A stretch of DNA of 64,000 nt from CAZJHX01 sp964545715. Lineage in GTDB: Bacteria > Myxococcota_A > UBA9042 > GCA-2863065. The translations under genes were made by a program, and so were the position numbers. Where the stretch lies: contig CAZJHX010000035.1 in assembly GCA_964545715.1 (NCBI GenBank), positions 8,278 to 72,277 of the forward strand, read 5' to 3'. The notes under the pieces were generated by a model. That model saw only the letters and a program-made list of their open reading frames with translations. It was not told the origin of the DNA and made no database searches. This document shows, in pieces, positions 28,757-38,262 of the stretch (position 1 is the first letter of the stretch; the number at the start of each line of letters is the position of its first letter).

Positions 28757-28783
28757 CTTCCGCGGATAATCATCCGCGCGGAA
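28757..28783. terminator. Hairpin after the TetR gene
   Basis: CGCGGAT-AATC-ATCCGCG (28761-28778) is a perfect 7-bp stem with a tetraloop, 14 bp after the tetR stop. No T-run follows, so it may be a Rho-assisted or mRNA-stabilising hairpin rather than a classical terminator. Confidence 0.4.
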
Positions 28784-28824
28784 TACGGATAGACGAAGAC
28801 AGTCGCGGCAGCCATGCTGCACTC

Positions 28825-30279
28825 ATGAGATACGCACTCCTCGTCGCGCTCCTCGCCGCTTGCATCGGTTGTCAGCACTCCGCCGCACCCGGTACGCCGC
28901 TGCCGGTCACCACACCGCAGCCGGTCGACCCGGTTGTTGAGACGCCGCCCGCGGACAGCCCACGACTTGTCCGCTTGTGGTGGCGCGAGCTGCCGTCACT
29001 GACCCACGGGCCCGGCATGTTTCAACAGTCGCCCAATCAGGCGCTGCTCATGCGCAGCTCGGTGTGGAGCGGGTCGGAGATGATGCGGGCGACGGACGGC
29101 GCGCGGGCGTTTGATGCGCCGATCGCGGCGCCGTACAGCATCGATCGCGGCTGGCATACCCAGGTGGCCATACAAAACGACGACGAGGGTGGCGAGGACG
29201 TCGTCGTCACCACGCTGCTGACGCACAATCCCCTGCAGCAGTATCCGCTGCAGGCCGCGCCAGAGGCCTACTTCAACCTGGGCTCCACGGCGGTGATTAG
29301 CGCGGACGCCGCGATCGTCTCGACGCTGACGTGCCTGCGCGGCGCCGATCAGGGCGACTCGATGGCCGTCGTCCGGTCCTGGCAGACCCAGACAGGGGAG
29401 CCCGGACCCGCTGTCGAGCTGGACGGCGCCTGCGCCGCATGGGGCATCTCGCGAGAGCCGCAGCTGATCCCGACGCCCAGCGGAGGGACGGTGCTGATCA
29501 CGGACCAGGCCGTTCACCACGTGCAGCTGGCCTCCGGCGACGTCCACACGCTGGCGTTGGGCGACACGTTCGGCGGCTACAACGGGCGGCCGCTGGGCGC
29601 CATGTCCGTCGACCCGACCGGGACGATGGTGGCGCTGGTCACCTTTGGCGCAGCGCCTGACCACGGGGTGCTGCATGTCTTATCGTTGCCGTCGCTGGAC
29701 CGGCTCGCCACGATCTCAGCGCGCGTCTCGGGCATCAACCAGCGCACGTACATGCCCGGCGAGGCGTCTCCTATCGCGTGGTCGGGCGACGGCCGCATGG
29801 CTCACGTCGGACCGGACGGGCGCATGGTGCTTCGCGATGTCGACAGCTTTTCGGTAATCGATGTCCTGGACACGCCGGTGCCTACCACCGAGCAGAACGC
29901 CTTCATGGACGGCGCCAACGCCCCTGTCGCCGCCACCTTCTTCAACGGCGGTGAGCTGGCCGTCTCGTACGAGCAGGGCGTCGCGCTGTGGGGGACCGCC
30001 GAGGTCGCTTTGCCGAGCGCGCCGCACCACCTGCACGTGCTGCTGGATGGCCCCGAAACGCTGGAGGTCGGCCAGACCGGAAACTGGATCGCCACACACC
30101 TGGGCGGCGACCAGCTGCACTCCCACCAGTTCTTTGTGGACGGCGAGCCGTTTACCGAGCCGTTGATGCGGCGTGACGGCGACTGGACCCCGACCCAGCA
30201 AGGCACATTCGAGATCGTAGTCGTCGTCGAGGACGGCCTGGATACGGGCGTCGCGGTCGCGCAGGTGACTGTTTTGTAA
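28825..30279 (+). CDS. Beta-propeller lipoprotein
   Basis: 484 residues. The signal MRYALLVALLAACIGC has a lipobox Cys at 16, then a Pro/Thr linker. The body is a series of about 45-residue beta blades (IPTPSGGTVLITDQAVHHVQLASGDVHTLALG, MSVDPTGTMVALVTFG, IAWSGDGRMAHVGPDGRMVLRDV) resembling a WD40/YVTN-like propeller. The last 85 residues look like an Ig-like sandwich (LDGPETLEVGQTGNWIA). No catalytic motif. Likely a surface binding protein; the relation to the upstream regulator is unproven. Confidence 0.65.
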   Translation: MRYALLVALLAACIGCQHSAAPGTPLPVTTPQPVDPVVETPPADSPRLVRLWWRELPSLTHGPGMFQQSPNQALLMRSSVWSGSEMMRATDGARAFDAPIAAPYSIDRGWHTQVAIQNDDEGGEDVVVTTLLTHNPLQQYPLQAAPEAYFNLGSTAVISADAAIVSTLTCLRGADQGDSMAVVRSWQTQTGEPGPAVELDGACAAWGISREPQLIPTPSGGTVLITDQAVHHVQLASGDVHTLALGDTFGGYNGRPLGAMSVDPTGTMVALVTFGAAPDHGVLHVLSLPSLDRLATISARVSGINQRTYMPGEASPIAWSGDGRMAHVGPDGRMVLRDVDSFSVIDVLDTPVPTTEQNAFMDGANAPVAATFFNGGELAVSYEQGVALWGTAEVALPSAPHHLHVLLDGPETLEVGQTGNWIATHLGGDQLHSHQFFVDGEPFTEPLMRRDGDWTPTQQGTFEIVVVVEDGLDTGVAVAQVTVL

Positions 30280-30354
30280 CAAGTTTCGCTTGCTATATCG
30301 GCCGTTTGGCCTTACCACCACTGAGACACGGGTGGCTCACATACCCCCAGGAAC

Positions 30355-33243
30355 ATGATTAGCTACCGCTCCGACCTGCTGTGCGCGCTGTTGATTGGCG
30401 CAATGGTGGTGGCCTGCACCGAGTCCACCGAAACCCCGACTCCCATCGCGGATGCCGGTCCGACGCCTCAGGGCGACGGCGAGACCCCTACGCCCGACGA
30501 TGGCGCGCCGCCGCCGGACGATGGACCGGCGCCGGACGTGCAGACGCAGACGTGCGAGGCCTCGCAGGGCAAAGCGCCCGTCGCGCACGCCGTGACGCTG
30601 CCGCTGGGCGAGACGCTCTTCTTCGACGGGGACGACTATCTGGCGTTCTGGGGCGAGGACTTTGACTGTCCTGTGACTGTCGAGAAGCGGCCCGGCAAGG
30701 GCCAGGCGCAGATCACCGGCGGCGGCTCCCGGCTCACGCCCGACGCGCCGGGCACGTGGCAGCTGACGCGCGGCCACACCGACGTGACCGTGGAGGTGAC
30801 GGCGACGCCCATCGGCTCGGACAACTTCCTCAACTACAACTACACGCCCGTGACGCCGCTGGCCCTGGTCGGCGCGGATACGCTATACGCGGCCTGTCCT
30901 ACGTCCAACGCGGTGCAGGTGCTGACGCTCGGCGACGACGGCGCCACGGCCAAGGCCCTCATTCCCACCGGCGGCTGGCCCACCAGCGTGGTCGAGTGGC
31001 CGGGATCCGGCTATGTGCTGGTCGCCCAGACCGCCCGTGACAGCCTGGGCTTCCTGGACATGGAGACGGGCGCGCTGACGGACGCGATCGAGGTCGGCAA
31101 CGAGCCGGCGGGCATCGTGGTCGACGGCGACACGGCGTACGTGACGGCCAGCGGCGCCAACACCGTTGTGCGTGTCGATCTGACGACGCGCGAGGTCACC
31201 GGCACGCTGTCCGTGGGCGACGACCCGCGGGCGCTGGTGCTGGACACCGCCGGCAAGCGGCTGTTCGTGGCGTCGCTGATGAGCTCCAACGACCACCGGC
31301 GCGGCCTGCTGGAGTCGGAGCCGGTCCCCAACGAGTGGCAGAAAGACATCGCGGTCATCGACACCGACAGCTTTGAGCTGATCGGCTACGTGCCCGAGGT
31401 CGGGACGATGATTCGCGGGATCTGGACCGACGGCGCCCGGCTCATCGCGGCGGTCACGCACAGCAACAACGACACGGCGACTATCGACAAGGACGCCAAG
31501 CCGCACAGCCACGCGCTGGCTGTTGTGACAATCGGCGACGGTGGGCCGGAGGCATGGGCTGTCGAGGATATCGATCTGGACTACCGCGAGGGCTCGCCCG
31601 GACCGGCGGCCAGCCCATTCACCATCGCCATGACGCCCGACGGCGACCAATTGTTGGTGACGCTGTCGGCGGGCCAGGCGATTCTTGCGCTGGATCCGGA
31701 CACCCTGGCCGAGATCGCGCGCTATCCGGTGGGCAACGACCCGCGCGGCATGGTCTTTACCGCCGGGCGGGTGTGGACGACGCCGTGGCTGGACAACCAG
31801 GTGCAGGGCGTGGCGGTGCCGATCGTGCCGGGCGCGCTCGTCGACATCGCCTCCGCCTCGATCGGCGCCGATCCGATGCTGCCGTCCATCCGCCAGGGCC
31901 AGCGCATGTTCAATGACGCCGCCTTCTCGTTTCACAACGACTTCAGCTGCAACAACTGCCACATCGACGGGCTGACCGACGGGCTGGTCTGGGATCTGCT
32001 GGTCGACGGCAACGTCAACACGCTGGCCTTCCGCAATGTGGCGGGCACCAACCCGTTCTTGTGGGGCGCACAGCTGCCGACGTTGTTCGATTTCAGCCGC
32101 GAGGTGCTCAAGCTGGTCGGTGCAGAGGCAAGCGGCGAGCAGATGGAGCTGCTGACCCTCTACATGCAGTCGATCACGGCGCCGCCCAACCCGTACGCGC
32201 TGCCGGGCGGTCGCTTTACTGAAGAGGCCGAGAAGGGGCGCGTGATCTTCGACACCTCCGTGGCCAACGGGGGCGCGGCGTGCATCAACTGTCACTCGGG
32301 GCCGCTCTACACGAACCAGCAGCAGGTGCAGGGCAAGACGCCGGACATGCTGACCGATGTGCCGGCGCTGATCGGGATCTACGACACCGCGCCGTATGGC
32401 CGGCAGGGGCAGTGGCGCACCCTGGAAGAGATGGTCGCGTTTGCAGCGCAGTTCACGGGCGCGGAGCTCCCGGCGGAGGACCTCAAGGCGCTGACGGCGT
32501 TTGTGCGCCAGATCCCGGGCGATGCGCTGTACCTGAACTCGGCGCGTCCGCTGAACCAGAGCGACCACGTTTGGAATGAAACACCCGTGGAGTTGACCTT
32601 CTCGCAGGTCTTGTCGCCGGGGCAGGCCGACGGCTTTGTGATCGAGCGGCTGGCCGACGAGGGCGCCGCGGAGTTGGTGGCCGGTTCATGGAGCACGTCC
32701 GGGCGCGTGGCGCGCTTCGAGGGCGAGGCGCCGCTGGAGCTCGAGACCGACTATCGCATTACGATCACCGCGGGTCTGACGGCCTCGCTCGGCCAGACTT
32801 TGTACCTGGACACGATCGTAGAGTTTACGACCGGCGCGGTGCCTGAGCTCGACGTGTCCGGCAGCTGGCTGGCGACCGCGCTGCTGGAAGGCAGTCCGGT
32901 TGGCGCGCTCATCGGCGATGTCGGCAACCCGTCGGCGATCATGTCCTTTTTGCAGTCTGCGGGCGGCAACCTGACAGGCGTGCTGCAGTCCGAGATCGAC
33001 GGGGCGACGCTGGACCACGTCGAGGGCGTGACTAGCGCTACGACCGTCGTGCTGGAGCCCTTCCTGTTCGGCACCCCGTTTGGCGACATCATGGTGGACA
33101 CCGCCGACTTCGAGATGGTGGACGAGGACGGGGACGGCTGGGCGGAATCGGGTGTGGGGAAGGTCAGCGCGATCGGCTTTACGATCGACATGACGATGAA
33201 GCGGGTCAGCTATCCGGACGGGGTCGATATCCTCGTCCCGTGA
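30355..33243 (+). CDS. YVTN propeller and di-heme cytochrome c peroxidase-like lipoprotein
   Basis: 962 residues. Lipobox MVVAC, then a Thr/Pro/Asp stalk to about residue 65. Residues 160-500 form a YVTN-type propeller (VQVLTLGDDG, GFLDMETGALTDAIEVGNEPAG, TVVRVDLTTREVTGTLSVGDDPRAL). Residues 520-720 carry two heme sites, CNNCH (532-536) and CINCH (643-647), in a MauG/cytochrome c peroxidase-like context. The remainder has an Ig-like Big_5 domain (PVELTFSQVLSPGQ) and a further beta domain. It should be an extracytoplasmic redox protein; an oxidase or peroxidase role is inferred only from the family. Confidence 0.8.
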   Translation: MISYRSDLLCALLIGAMVVACTESTETPTPIADAGPTPQGDGETPTPDDGAPPPDDGPAPDVQTQTCEASQGKAPVAHAVTLPLGETLFFDGDDYLAFWGEDFDCPVTVEKRPGKGQAQITGGGSRLTPDAPGTWQLTRGHTDVTVEVTATPIGSDNFLNYNYTPVTPLALVGADTLYAACPTSNAVQVLTLGDDGATAKALIPTGGWPTSVVEWPGSGYVLVAQTARDSLGFLDMETGALTDAIEVGNEPAGIVVDGDTAYVTASGANTVVRVDLTTREVTGTLSVGDDPRALVLDTAGKRLFVASLMSSNDHRRGLLESEPVPNEWQKDIAVIDTDSFELIGYVPEVGTMIRGIWTDGARLIAAVTHSNNDTATIDKDAKPHSHALAVVTIGDGGPEAWAVEDIDLDYREGSPGPAASPFTIAMTPDGDQLLVTLSAGQAILALDPDTLAEIARYPVGNDPRGMVFTAGRVWTTPWLDNQVQGVAVPIVPGALVDIASASIGADPMLPSIRQGQRMFNDAAFSFHNDFSCNNCHIDGLTDGLVWDLLVDGNVNTLAFRNVAGTNPFLWGAQLPTLFDFSREVLKLVGAEASGEQMELLTLYMQSITAPPNPYALPGGRFTEEAEKGRVIFDTSVANGGAACINCHSGPLYTNQQQVQGKTPDMLTDVPALIGIYDTAPYGRQGQWRTLEEMVAFAAQFTGAELPAEDLKALTAFVRQIPGDALYLNSARPLNQSDHVWNETPVELTFSQVLSPGQADGFVIERLADEGAAELVAGSWSTSGRVARFEGEAPLELETDYRITITAGLTASLGQTLYLDTIVEFTTGAVPELDVSGSWLATALLEGSPVGALIGDVGNPSAIMSFLQSAGGNLTGVLQSEIDGATLDHVEGVTSATTVVLEPFLFGTPFGDIMVDTADFEMVDEDGDGWAESGVGKVSAIGFTIDMTMKRVSYPDGVDILVP

Positions 33244-33248
33244 GCGGG
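33237..33248. terminator. Small hairpin between convergent genes
   Basis: CCCG-TGAG-CGGG includes the stop codon of the cytochrome gene and is followed by CTTATTT. The stem is only 4 bp, so it is a weak candidate. Confidence 0.25.
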
Positions 33249-33249
33249 C

Positions 33250-33699
33250 TTATTTGACGACGCCGCTCAGCTGCCACTGCAGCGCATAGATGCGTTTGTA
33301 GGCATGCCGGAGCATGGCCACGCATACGGCCGGATGCTCCAGCAGGACCTCGTCCAGGCCGTCGCGGTCCAGCGTTAGAAACTTACAGTCTTGAGTCGCG
33401 ATCACCGTGGCTGAGCGCGGCTCACCTGTGAGCAGCGCCATCTCGCCAAACACGTCCGTCGGGGTCAGGTTGCCGATCACATGCGCGTCGGGCGTCGTGT
33501 GCCGGTTTACGACCTTGCACTCCCCGTGGAGCAGGATGTAGAGGCGATTGCCGTCGGCGCCTTCCAGCACGACGACGTCTCCGTCCGTGGCCTCCATGAC
33601 CCGCAGGGCCGGGCGCAGCACCTCGAGCTCGAGGTCGGTCAGCGGCTCGAAGATGTCGATGGCGCGAAGCGTGGAGAGATTGAAGGATTCGGTGACCAT
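33250..33699 (-). CDS. Cyclic nucleotide-binding domain protein
   Basis: 149 residues from MVTESFNLS. A single cNMP-binding domain: DVVVLEGADGNRLYILLHGECKVV, then the phosphate-binding cassette region NLTPTDVFGEMALLTGEPRSATVIA with conserved FGE and R-S-A-T. The C-terminus is helical with no DNA-binding domain, so it probably acts as a regulatory subunit or adaptor. It is divergent from a Ser/Thr kinase gene. A TTTAAT box (plus 33707-33712) ends 7 nt before this ATG, favouring it over an ATG at 33765. Confidence 0.8.
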   Translation of the reverse strand: MVTESFNLSTLRAIDIFEPLTDLELEVLRPALRVMEATDGDVVVLEGADGNRLYILLHGECKVVNRHTTPDAHVIGNLTPTDVFGEMALLTGEPRSATVIATQDCKFLTLDRDGLDEVLLEHPAVCVAMLRHAYKRIYALQWQLSGVVK

Positions 33700-33706
33700 G
33701 CGCCTG

Positions 33707-33743
33707 ATTAAAGGCGCCGCGTGGCCGTCGGTCAAGCGACGGC
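33707..33743. promoter_or_regulatory. -10 box of the cNMP gene and inverted repeat in the divergent region
   Basis: Minus-strand TTTAAT (33707-33712) is followed away from the gene by an inverted repeat GCCGTCG-6 bp-CGACGGC (33724-33730, 33737-33743). It is a possible operator shared by the cNMP-binding and kinase genes. Confidence 0.35.
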
Positions 33744-33834
33744 GGCCAAGGGTCCGCCAGAACATTCATCAGTTTGCGTGGTTCGGGGTCCCGGCGTGTC
33801 CAACAGGTACATGCAACCAACCCGAGGAGACATC

Positions 33835-34893
33835 ATGAGCGCGCAATGCACAGGATCGGCACACCGAAGCCCAGCTCGGACAATAGGCCGCTACACCATC
33901 GAGCGCGAGCTTGGACGCGGTGGCTTTGCCGTGGTCTATGCTGCCCGCGCCCCTGGAGGCCGGCGGGTTGCAGTGAAGCTGGCGCGCCACACCGATCCGG
34001 ACGCGCGCAAGCTGTTCATGCGCGAGATAAAGATAATGCGGCTTCTGCCCCGCAATCCACACGTCGTCGCGTATCTGGGGCATGGCGTCACCGCGTCCGG
34101 CCGGCCCTATCTGGTGATGGAGTACGTTGACGGCATCACCCTGGCCGAGCTGATTCAGCGCGGGGTCACAATGACCGAGCGCCAGGCCTGCCGAATCGTC
34201 TTGCAGCTGTGCGAGGCGCTGACGGCGCTGCACGCCTTGGGTGGCGCGCACCGCGACATCCAGCCAAAGAACGTCCTGATCTCCCGCGGCGGCGGCACCG
34301 TAAAGCTCTTTGATTTCGGCTTAGTCCGGGATGACCATGGCCTCGTTGAGTACATGGAAGGCGACGGTCAGGTCGACGGTCGGGAGTTTTCGTCGCCCTT
34401 GAGTGACGACCTCCTGGTCGGCACCCCCAACTATCTGGCGATCGAGCAGATTCTGGAGGCCGTCGACCCACAGAGTCAGGCGCGTAGCGGCACGGCCACC
34501 GACGTGCACGGTCTGGCGCTGCTCATGTACGTCATGCTGAGCGGCCGGCGGCCATGGCCGTTCAGAGTACGGGCCGGCGCCAACACCGAGCACGCGCTGC
34601 GCGCCTATTTCAAGTGGCGTCTGACGTGCGATCCACGCGCGCTGGTCCGGCCTGAGGGCTGCAGCCCGGCGCTGTGGTCCATTGTTCAGTTGGCGCTTCA
34701 GTCCAACCCCCGGCGTCGTCCGGCCGACGCGCCGGCGTTTGGTGATCACATCCGGCGCTACCTGCGTACCGGGCTGCCGTGTGAGCCGAGCCCGGCGGAC
34801 ACCATTCAGGCGCCCATGCGGTTTGTTGTCCGCCGCACCCGCACCTGGCCGCGCTTGGGCGCGGTGCTGGCGGCTGCGATGATGATCTTGTGA
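33835..34893 (+). CDS. Hanks-type Ser/Thr protein kinase (RD type)
   Basis: 352 residues; the ATG has GAGGAGA 5-6 nt upstream. The kinase domain covers about residues 20-305: Gly loop GRGGFAVVY, Lys48 in VAVKLAR, HRD at 139-141 (HRDIQPKN, with Gln in place of the usual Lys) and DFG from Asp160. An unusual segment between DFG and the GTPNYLAIEQ loop contains MEGDGQVDGREF. It ends with one short hydrophobic segment, so any anchor is C-terminal. It appears to be a sister of the convergent kinase downstream, with the same activation-segment insertion. Confidence 0.88.
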   Translation: MSAQCTGSAHRSPARTIGRYTIERELGRGGFAVVYAARAPGGRRVAVKLARHTDPDARKLFMREIKIMRLLPRNPHVVAYLGHGVTASGRPYLVMEYVDGITLAELIQRGVTMTERQACRIVLQLCEALTALHALGGAHRDIQPKNVLISRGGGTVKLFDFGLVRDDHGLVEYMEGDGQVDGREFSSPLSDDLLVGTPNYLAIEQILEAVDPQSQARSGTATDVHGLALLMYVMLSGRRPWPFRVRAGANTEHALRAYFKWRLTCDPRALVRPEGCSPALWSIVQLALQSNPRRRPADAPAFGDHIRRYLRTGLPCEPSPADTIQAPMRFVVRRTRTWPRLGAVLAAAMMIL

Positions 34894-34897
34894 CGGC

Positions 34898-36022
34898 TCA
34901 GGTCAGAAGAAAATAGGCGCCGACCGCGCTACCGATGACCAGCAGGCCGACCAGGGCGCCCTTCCAGAAGCCGGACTTTCGCTCGCCGTAGGAGATGATG
35001 TCGGTGTGCTGGATCAGCGACGGGTGCCGCCCCATGCGCAGCATGCCCGAGATCGTGAACGGCGCTTTTGTGTCGCTGAGCTGCTGAAACAGCTCGTCGC
35101 TGCGATAGGCCTCCAGCCCGTGGCGCATGGCCGTCGCGTCCTGTTGGCGCTGCTCGGGATCCGCGCTCAACGCCTTGGAGAGCACGCGCCACAGTGATTG
35201 GTCGATCTCCGGGGGCGCCTCCAGACCGGACGTGTCCAGCTTTCGGCGCGCCTCCAGGTAGGCCCGCGCCTGCACCTGATACTCGTCCATCGTGCCCGCC
35301 TCGGGGCGGAAGGGCCACAGCCGCCGCCCGGTCAGCAGCCGATAGAAGATCACCGCCACCGCAAAGACGTCGGCCGGGGGACCGCGGCGGATGTTCTTGG
35401 CGCTCTTGGCCTGCGCGTCGTCGATCTGCTCGGGCGCGACGTACTCCGGCGTACCTGTCAGCAGGCCGATATCCAGCTCGTCCACGAACTCGCGGCCCGG
35501 CAGGTACTGCTTGGTCTCCATGGTCTTGAACAGCCCGCGCGAGTCGCGGACCATGCCGAAATCCAGCAGCTTGGCCGTGTGGTCGCCGCGCGTGAGCATG
35601 ATGTTGGCGGGCTTGATGTCGCCGTGGCTGAGCCCCAGGACGTGCAGTACGGACAGCGCGTCACACACCTGCATCATCAACTGAACGGCTGCCGGCTCCT
35701 CAAGACGTCGGCCGCTGGCCAGGAGATGCTCCAGGTTGAGGCCGTCGACCAGCTCCATCGCGACGAACGGCCGCCCATCGCGCAACGTCCCGTGGCCCTG
35801 ATAGCCCGCGATGTTTTCGTGCTGCGGCAGCGATCGGAGCAGCTTTATCTCGCGCTCGAACCGCGGAATCGTCTGCTCGTGTTCGCTGGTCGGGACCTTG
35901 ATCGCCACGGGCTTGCCCGCCGGCGAGACGCCTTCGTAAATGACCGCGAATGCGCCTTCAGCGACGCGTTCTTTGAGCTGCCACCCCGCGGGGAGCTCGA
36001 TCGCTTCTTGCTCAGTCCCCAT
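34898..36022 (-). CDS. Ser/Thr kinase-like protein with HGD in place of HRD
   Basis: 374 residues. The kinase domain (about 15-320) has VAEGAFAVIYEG, VAIKVPTS, SHGDIKPAN (H133-G134-D135) and LLDFGMVRD. The activation region METKQYLPGREFVDEL mirrors that of the neighbouring kinase. The Arg of HRD is Gly, so it is a non-RD kinase not expected to need activation-loop phosphorylation. A C-terminal membrane helix (GALVGLLVIGSAVGAYFLL) anchors the cytoplasmic domain. A TACATT box lies 8 nt before ATG 36022; ATG 36058 is the alternative. Confidence 0.87.
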   Translation of the reverse strand: MGTEQEAIELPAGWQLKERVAEGAFAVIYEGVSPAGKPVAIKVPTSEHEQTIPRFEREIKLLRSLPQHENIAGYQGHGTLRDGRPFVAMELVDGLNLEHLLASGRRLEEPAAVQLMMQVCDALSVLHVLGLSHGDIKPANIMLTRGDHTAKLLDFGMVRDSRGLFKTMETKQYLPGREFVDELDIGLLTGTPEYVAPEQIDDAQAKSAKNIRRGPPADVFAVAVIFYRLLTGRRLWPFRPEAGTMDEYQVQARAYLEARRKLDTSGLEAPPEIDQSLWRVLSKALSADPEQRQQDATAMRHGLEAYRSDELFQQLSDTKAPFTISGMLRMGRHPSLIQHTDIISYGERKSGFWKGALVGLLVIGSAVGAYFLLT

Positions 36023-36150
36023 CGGCCCATAATGTACCACGACGGGCCAAAACCACATTTTCGTTCCAAAAAGTCTCAGGTTTCAGTTCCAAGACGCCGA
36101 TACGCACACAGGGACACAGCGTCCGCGGCACTGTTTCGACTCGGGGGAGA

Positions 36151-38262
36151 ATGCGGTCAAAGCGAGTAGCGATGGAGTTCATGATCGGCACCGCGGCCCA
36201 CGTGTTGCTGTTCATGGCGCTGCACCCGTTTCTGGGCGCCGCCGCCGCCGTAGCCGCGCTGCCTGCTGCCGTCGCCCTCGGGTGGCGCGCCGGGTCCGTG
36301 GTCGCGCTGACGTTTGCTGTCTTCAGCGTTCCCATGAACATCCTGTTGTTTGTGTTGGCCGGCCCGGTCGCGTCTTCGAGTCTCTGGGCGCTGATCGCGG
36401 GAAGCGCGGGGTTGTTCATCGCCGCTTACGCCGTTGGGTTGCTGCGTGATCGCATCGAGCGGTCCAACTGCCGCGTCGCGTCGGCGGAGCGCGCCCTCGA
36501 GGAGTTCCGTCATCGCTATCGCTTGGCATCGGACACCGAGAACGACGGGCTGTGGGACTGGGACCTGCGCAAGGACACGGTCTATTACTCTCAGCGGTGG
36601 AAGCGTCTCATCGGGCACGAGGACCGCGACATCTCCAACAAGCCGGCCGAGTGGCTCGGGCGCATCCACGAGGACGACGTCGAGCACGTCAAGAACGAGA
36701 TCGATCGGCATATCGCCGGCGACTCGCCCCGCTTCCAGGTCGAGCACCGGCTGCGGCACCGCGACGGGCACTTCGTGTGGGTCTCGGCGCGCGGTCGTAG
36801 CGGCAGTTGCGAGGAGGGCGCCAAGCCGGCGCGCATGGCAGGCTGGCTCACGGACATCAGCGAGCGAAAAGAGGGTGAGGCCGAGCTTGTCCGGCAGGCT
36901 CTCCACGACCACCTGACCGGGCTGCCCAACCGGGCGCTGTTTGTCGATCGACTAGAGCAGAACGCGCGCCGCAGCAAGCGCACCGGCGGCGAGTTTGCCG
37001 TGCTCTTCCTCGATCTGGACCGCTTCAAGAACGTCAACGACAGCCTCGGCCACCTGGTCGGTGACGAGCTGCTGGTCGAGATCGCCAAGCGGCTGGGATC
37101 GGTCCTACGCGGGCACGACACCCTGGCGCGCTTCGGCGGCGACGAGTTCACGGTGCTCATCGAAGACCTCGAGCAGCCCAAGGACGCCGTCCGCCTGGCC
37201 GAGCGCCTGCAGGCTGCGCTGAAAGAGCCCGTACAGCTCAAGGATCGTGTGGTCTACGCCAGCGCCAGCATCGGCATCTCGCTGAGCCGCGACGTGGAGG
37301 AGGACCCCAAGGAGCTGCTTCGCAACGCCGACAGCGCGATGTACCGCGCCAAAGAAGGCGGGGGCGGACGCCACGCGCTGTGGGACCCGCAGATGCGCGA
37401 CCGCGCGATTATCCGCCTGGACCTGGAGAGCGACCTGCGGGGCGCCATCGATCGCGAGGAGCTGCGGCTGGCCTATCAGCCCATCGTGGCTCTGGGCAAT
37501 GGCCGCATGTGCGGCATGGAGGCCCTGCTGCGCTGGCGTCGCAAGGACGGCGAGCTGGTCTCTCCGGCCGAGTTCATTCCTGTTGCAGAGGACACCGGCC
37601 TGATCCTGCCGATCGGCCGCTGGGTTATCGAAGAGGCCTGCAGACGCATGGCCGATTGGGTCGACCGGGGCTTGGTGAGCCGCGAAACCACCATGAGCGT
37701 CAACATCTCCGCTGCCCGCTTTACGCGGCCTGAGCTGCTGTACGAGGTCGGTGGCGTCCTGGCCAGGTCCGGGCTGGAGCCGCGGCGCCTGGTGCTGGAG
37801 ATCACCGAGAGCATCGCTATGGCGGACGCGCGCCGCGCCATCGACATCATCCGGCGCCTGCGCGAGCTGGGCGTGGGCATCGCGCTGGATGACTTCGGGA
37901 CCGGGCACTCCTCGCTGGCGTACCTGCAGCGCATCCCGGTGACGTCGATGAAGATCGACCGCTCGTTTGTGTCCGGGATGGCCGTGACCGAGCACTACGC
38001 CGCCATCGTGCGCACGATCATCACGCTGGCGAAAAACTTCGGCCTGAAGGTCGTGGCTGAGGGCGTCGAGACCGACGATCAGCTGCGCCAGCTGATGGCG
38101 CTGAACTGCGACCAGGCTCAGGGCTATCGTTTTGCCAAGCCGGTGGGCGCGCTGGAGCTCGAGGCGATGATGCTGGACGAGACCTTCCGCCGCGTCGGCT
38201 GGTCCAATCAGCTGGCCGCGCTGTTCGACCGCGCCCGTCGCACCGCCAGCAGCCTGGGTTAG
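36151..38262 (+). CDS. Membrane PAS-GGDEF-EAL cyclic-di-GMP enzyme
   Basis: 703 residues. The N-terminal 100 residues hold about four membrane helices, followed by a PAS/PAC domain (about 125-245; WDWDLRKDTVYYSQRWKRLIG). The GGDEF motif is intact (329-333) with a RxxD inhibitory site (RGHD) five residues before it. The EAL domain starts near 440 with EAL at 457-459 and conserved DDFGTGHSSL and KIDRSF. Both cyclase and phosphodiesterase sites look competent, so net activity is undecided. The stop overlaps that of the convergent radical SAM gene by 4 bp. Confidence 0.93.
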   Translation: MRSKRVAMEFMIGTAAHVLLFMALHPFLGAAAAVAALPAAVALGWRAGSVVALTFAVFSVPMNILLFVLAGPVASSSLWALIAGSAGLFIAAYAVGLLRDRIERSNCRVASAERALEEFRHRYRLASDTENDGLWDWDLRKDTVYYSQRWKRLIGHEDRDISNKPAEWLGRIHEDDVEHVKNEIDRHIAGDSPRFQVEHRLRHRDGHFVWVSARGRSGSCEEGAKPARMAGWLTDISERKEGEAELVRQALHDHLTGLPNRALFVDRLEQNARRSKRTGGEFAVLFLDLDRFKNVNDSLGHLVGDELLVEIAKRLGSVLRGHDTLARFGGDEFTVLIEDLEQPKDAVRLAERLQAALKEPVQLKDRVVYASASIGISLSRDVEEDPKELLRNADSAMYRAKEGGGGRHALWDPQMRDRAIIRLDLESDLRGAIDREELRLAYQPIVALGNGRMCGMEALLRWRRKDGELVSPAEFIPVAEDTGLILPIGRWVIEEACRRMADWVDRGLVSRETTMSVNISAARFTRPELLYEVGGVLARSGLEPRRLVLEITESIAMADARRAIDIIRRLRELGVGIALDDFGTGHSSLAYLQRIPVTSMKIDRSFVSGMAVTEHYAAIVRTIITLAKNFGLKVVAEGVETDDQLRQLMALNCDQAQGYRFAKPVGALELEAMMLDETFRRVGWSNQLAALFDRARRTASSLG

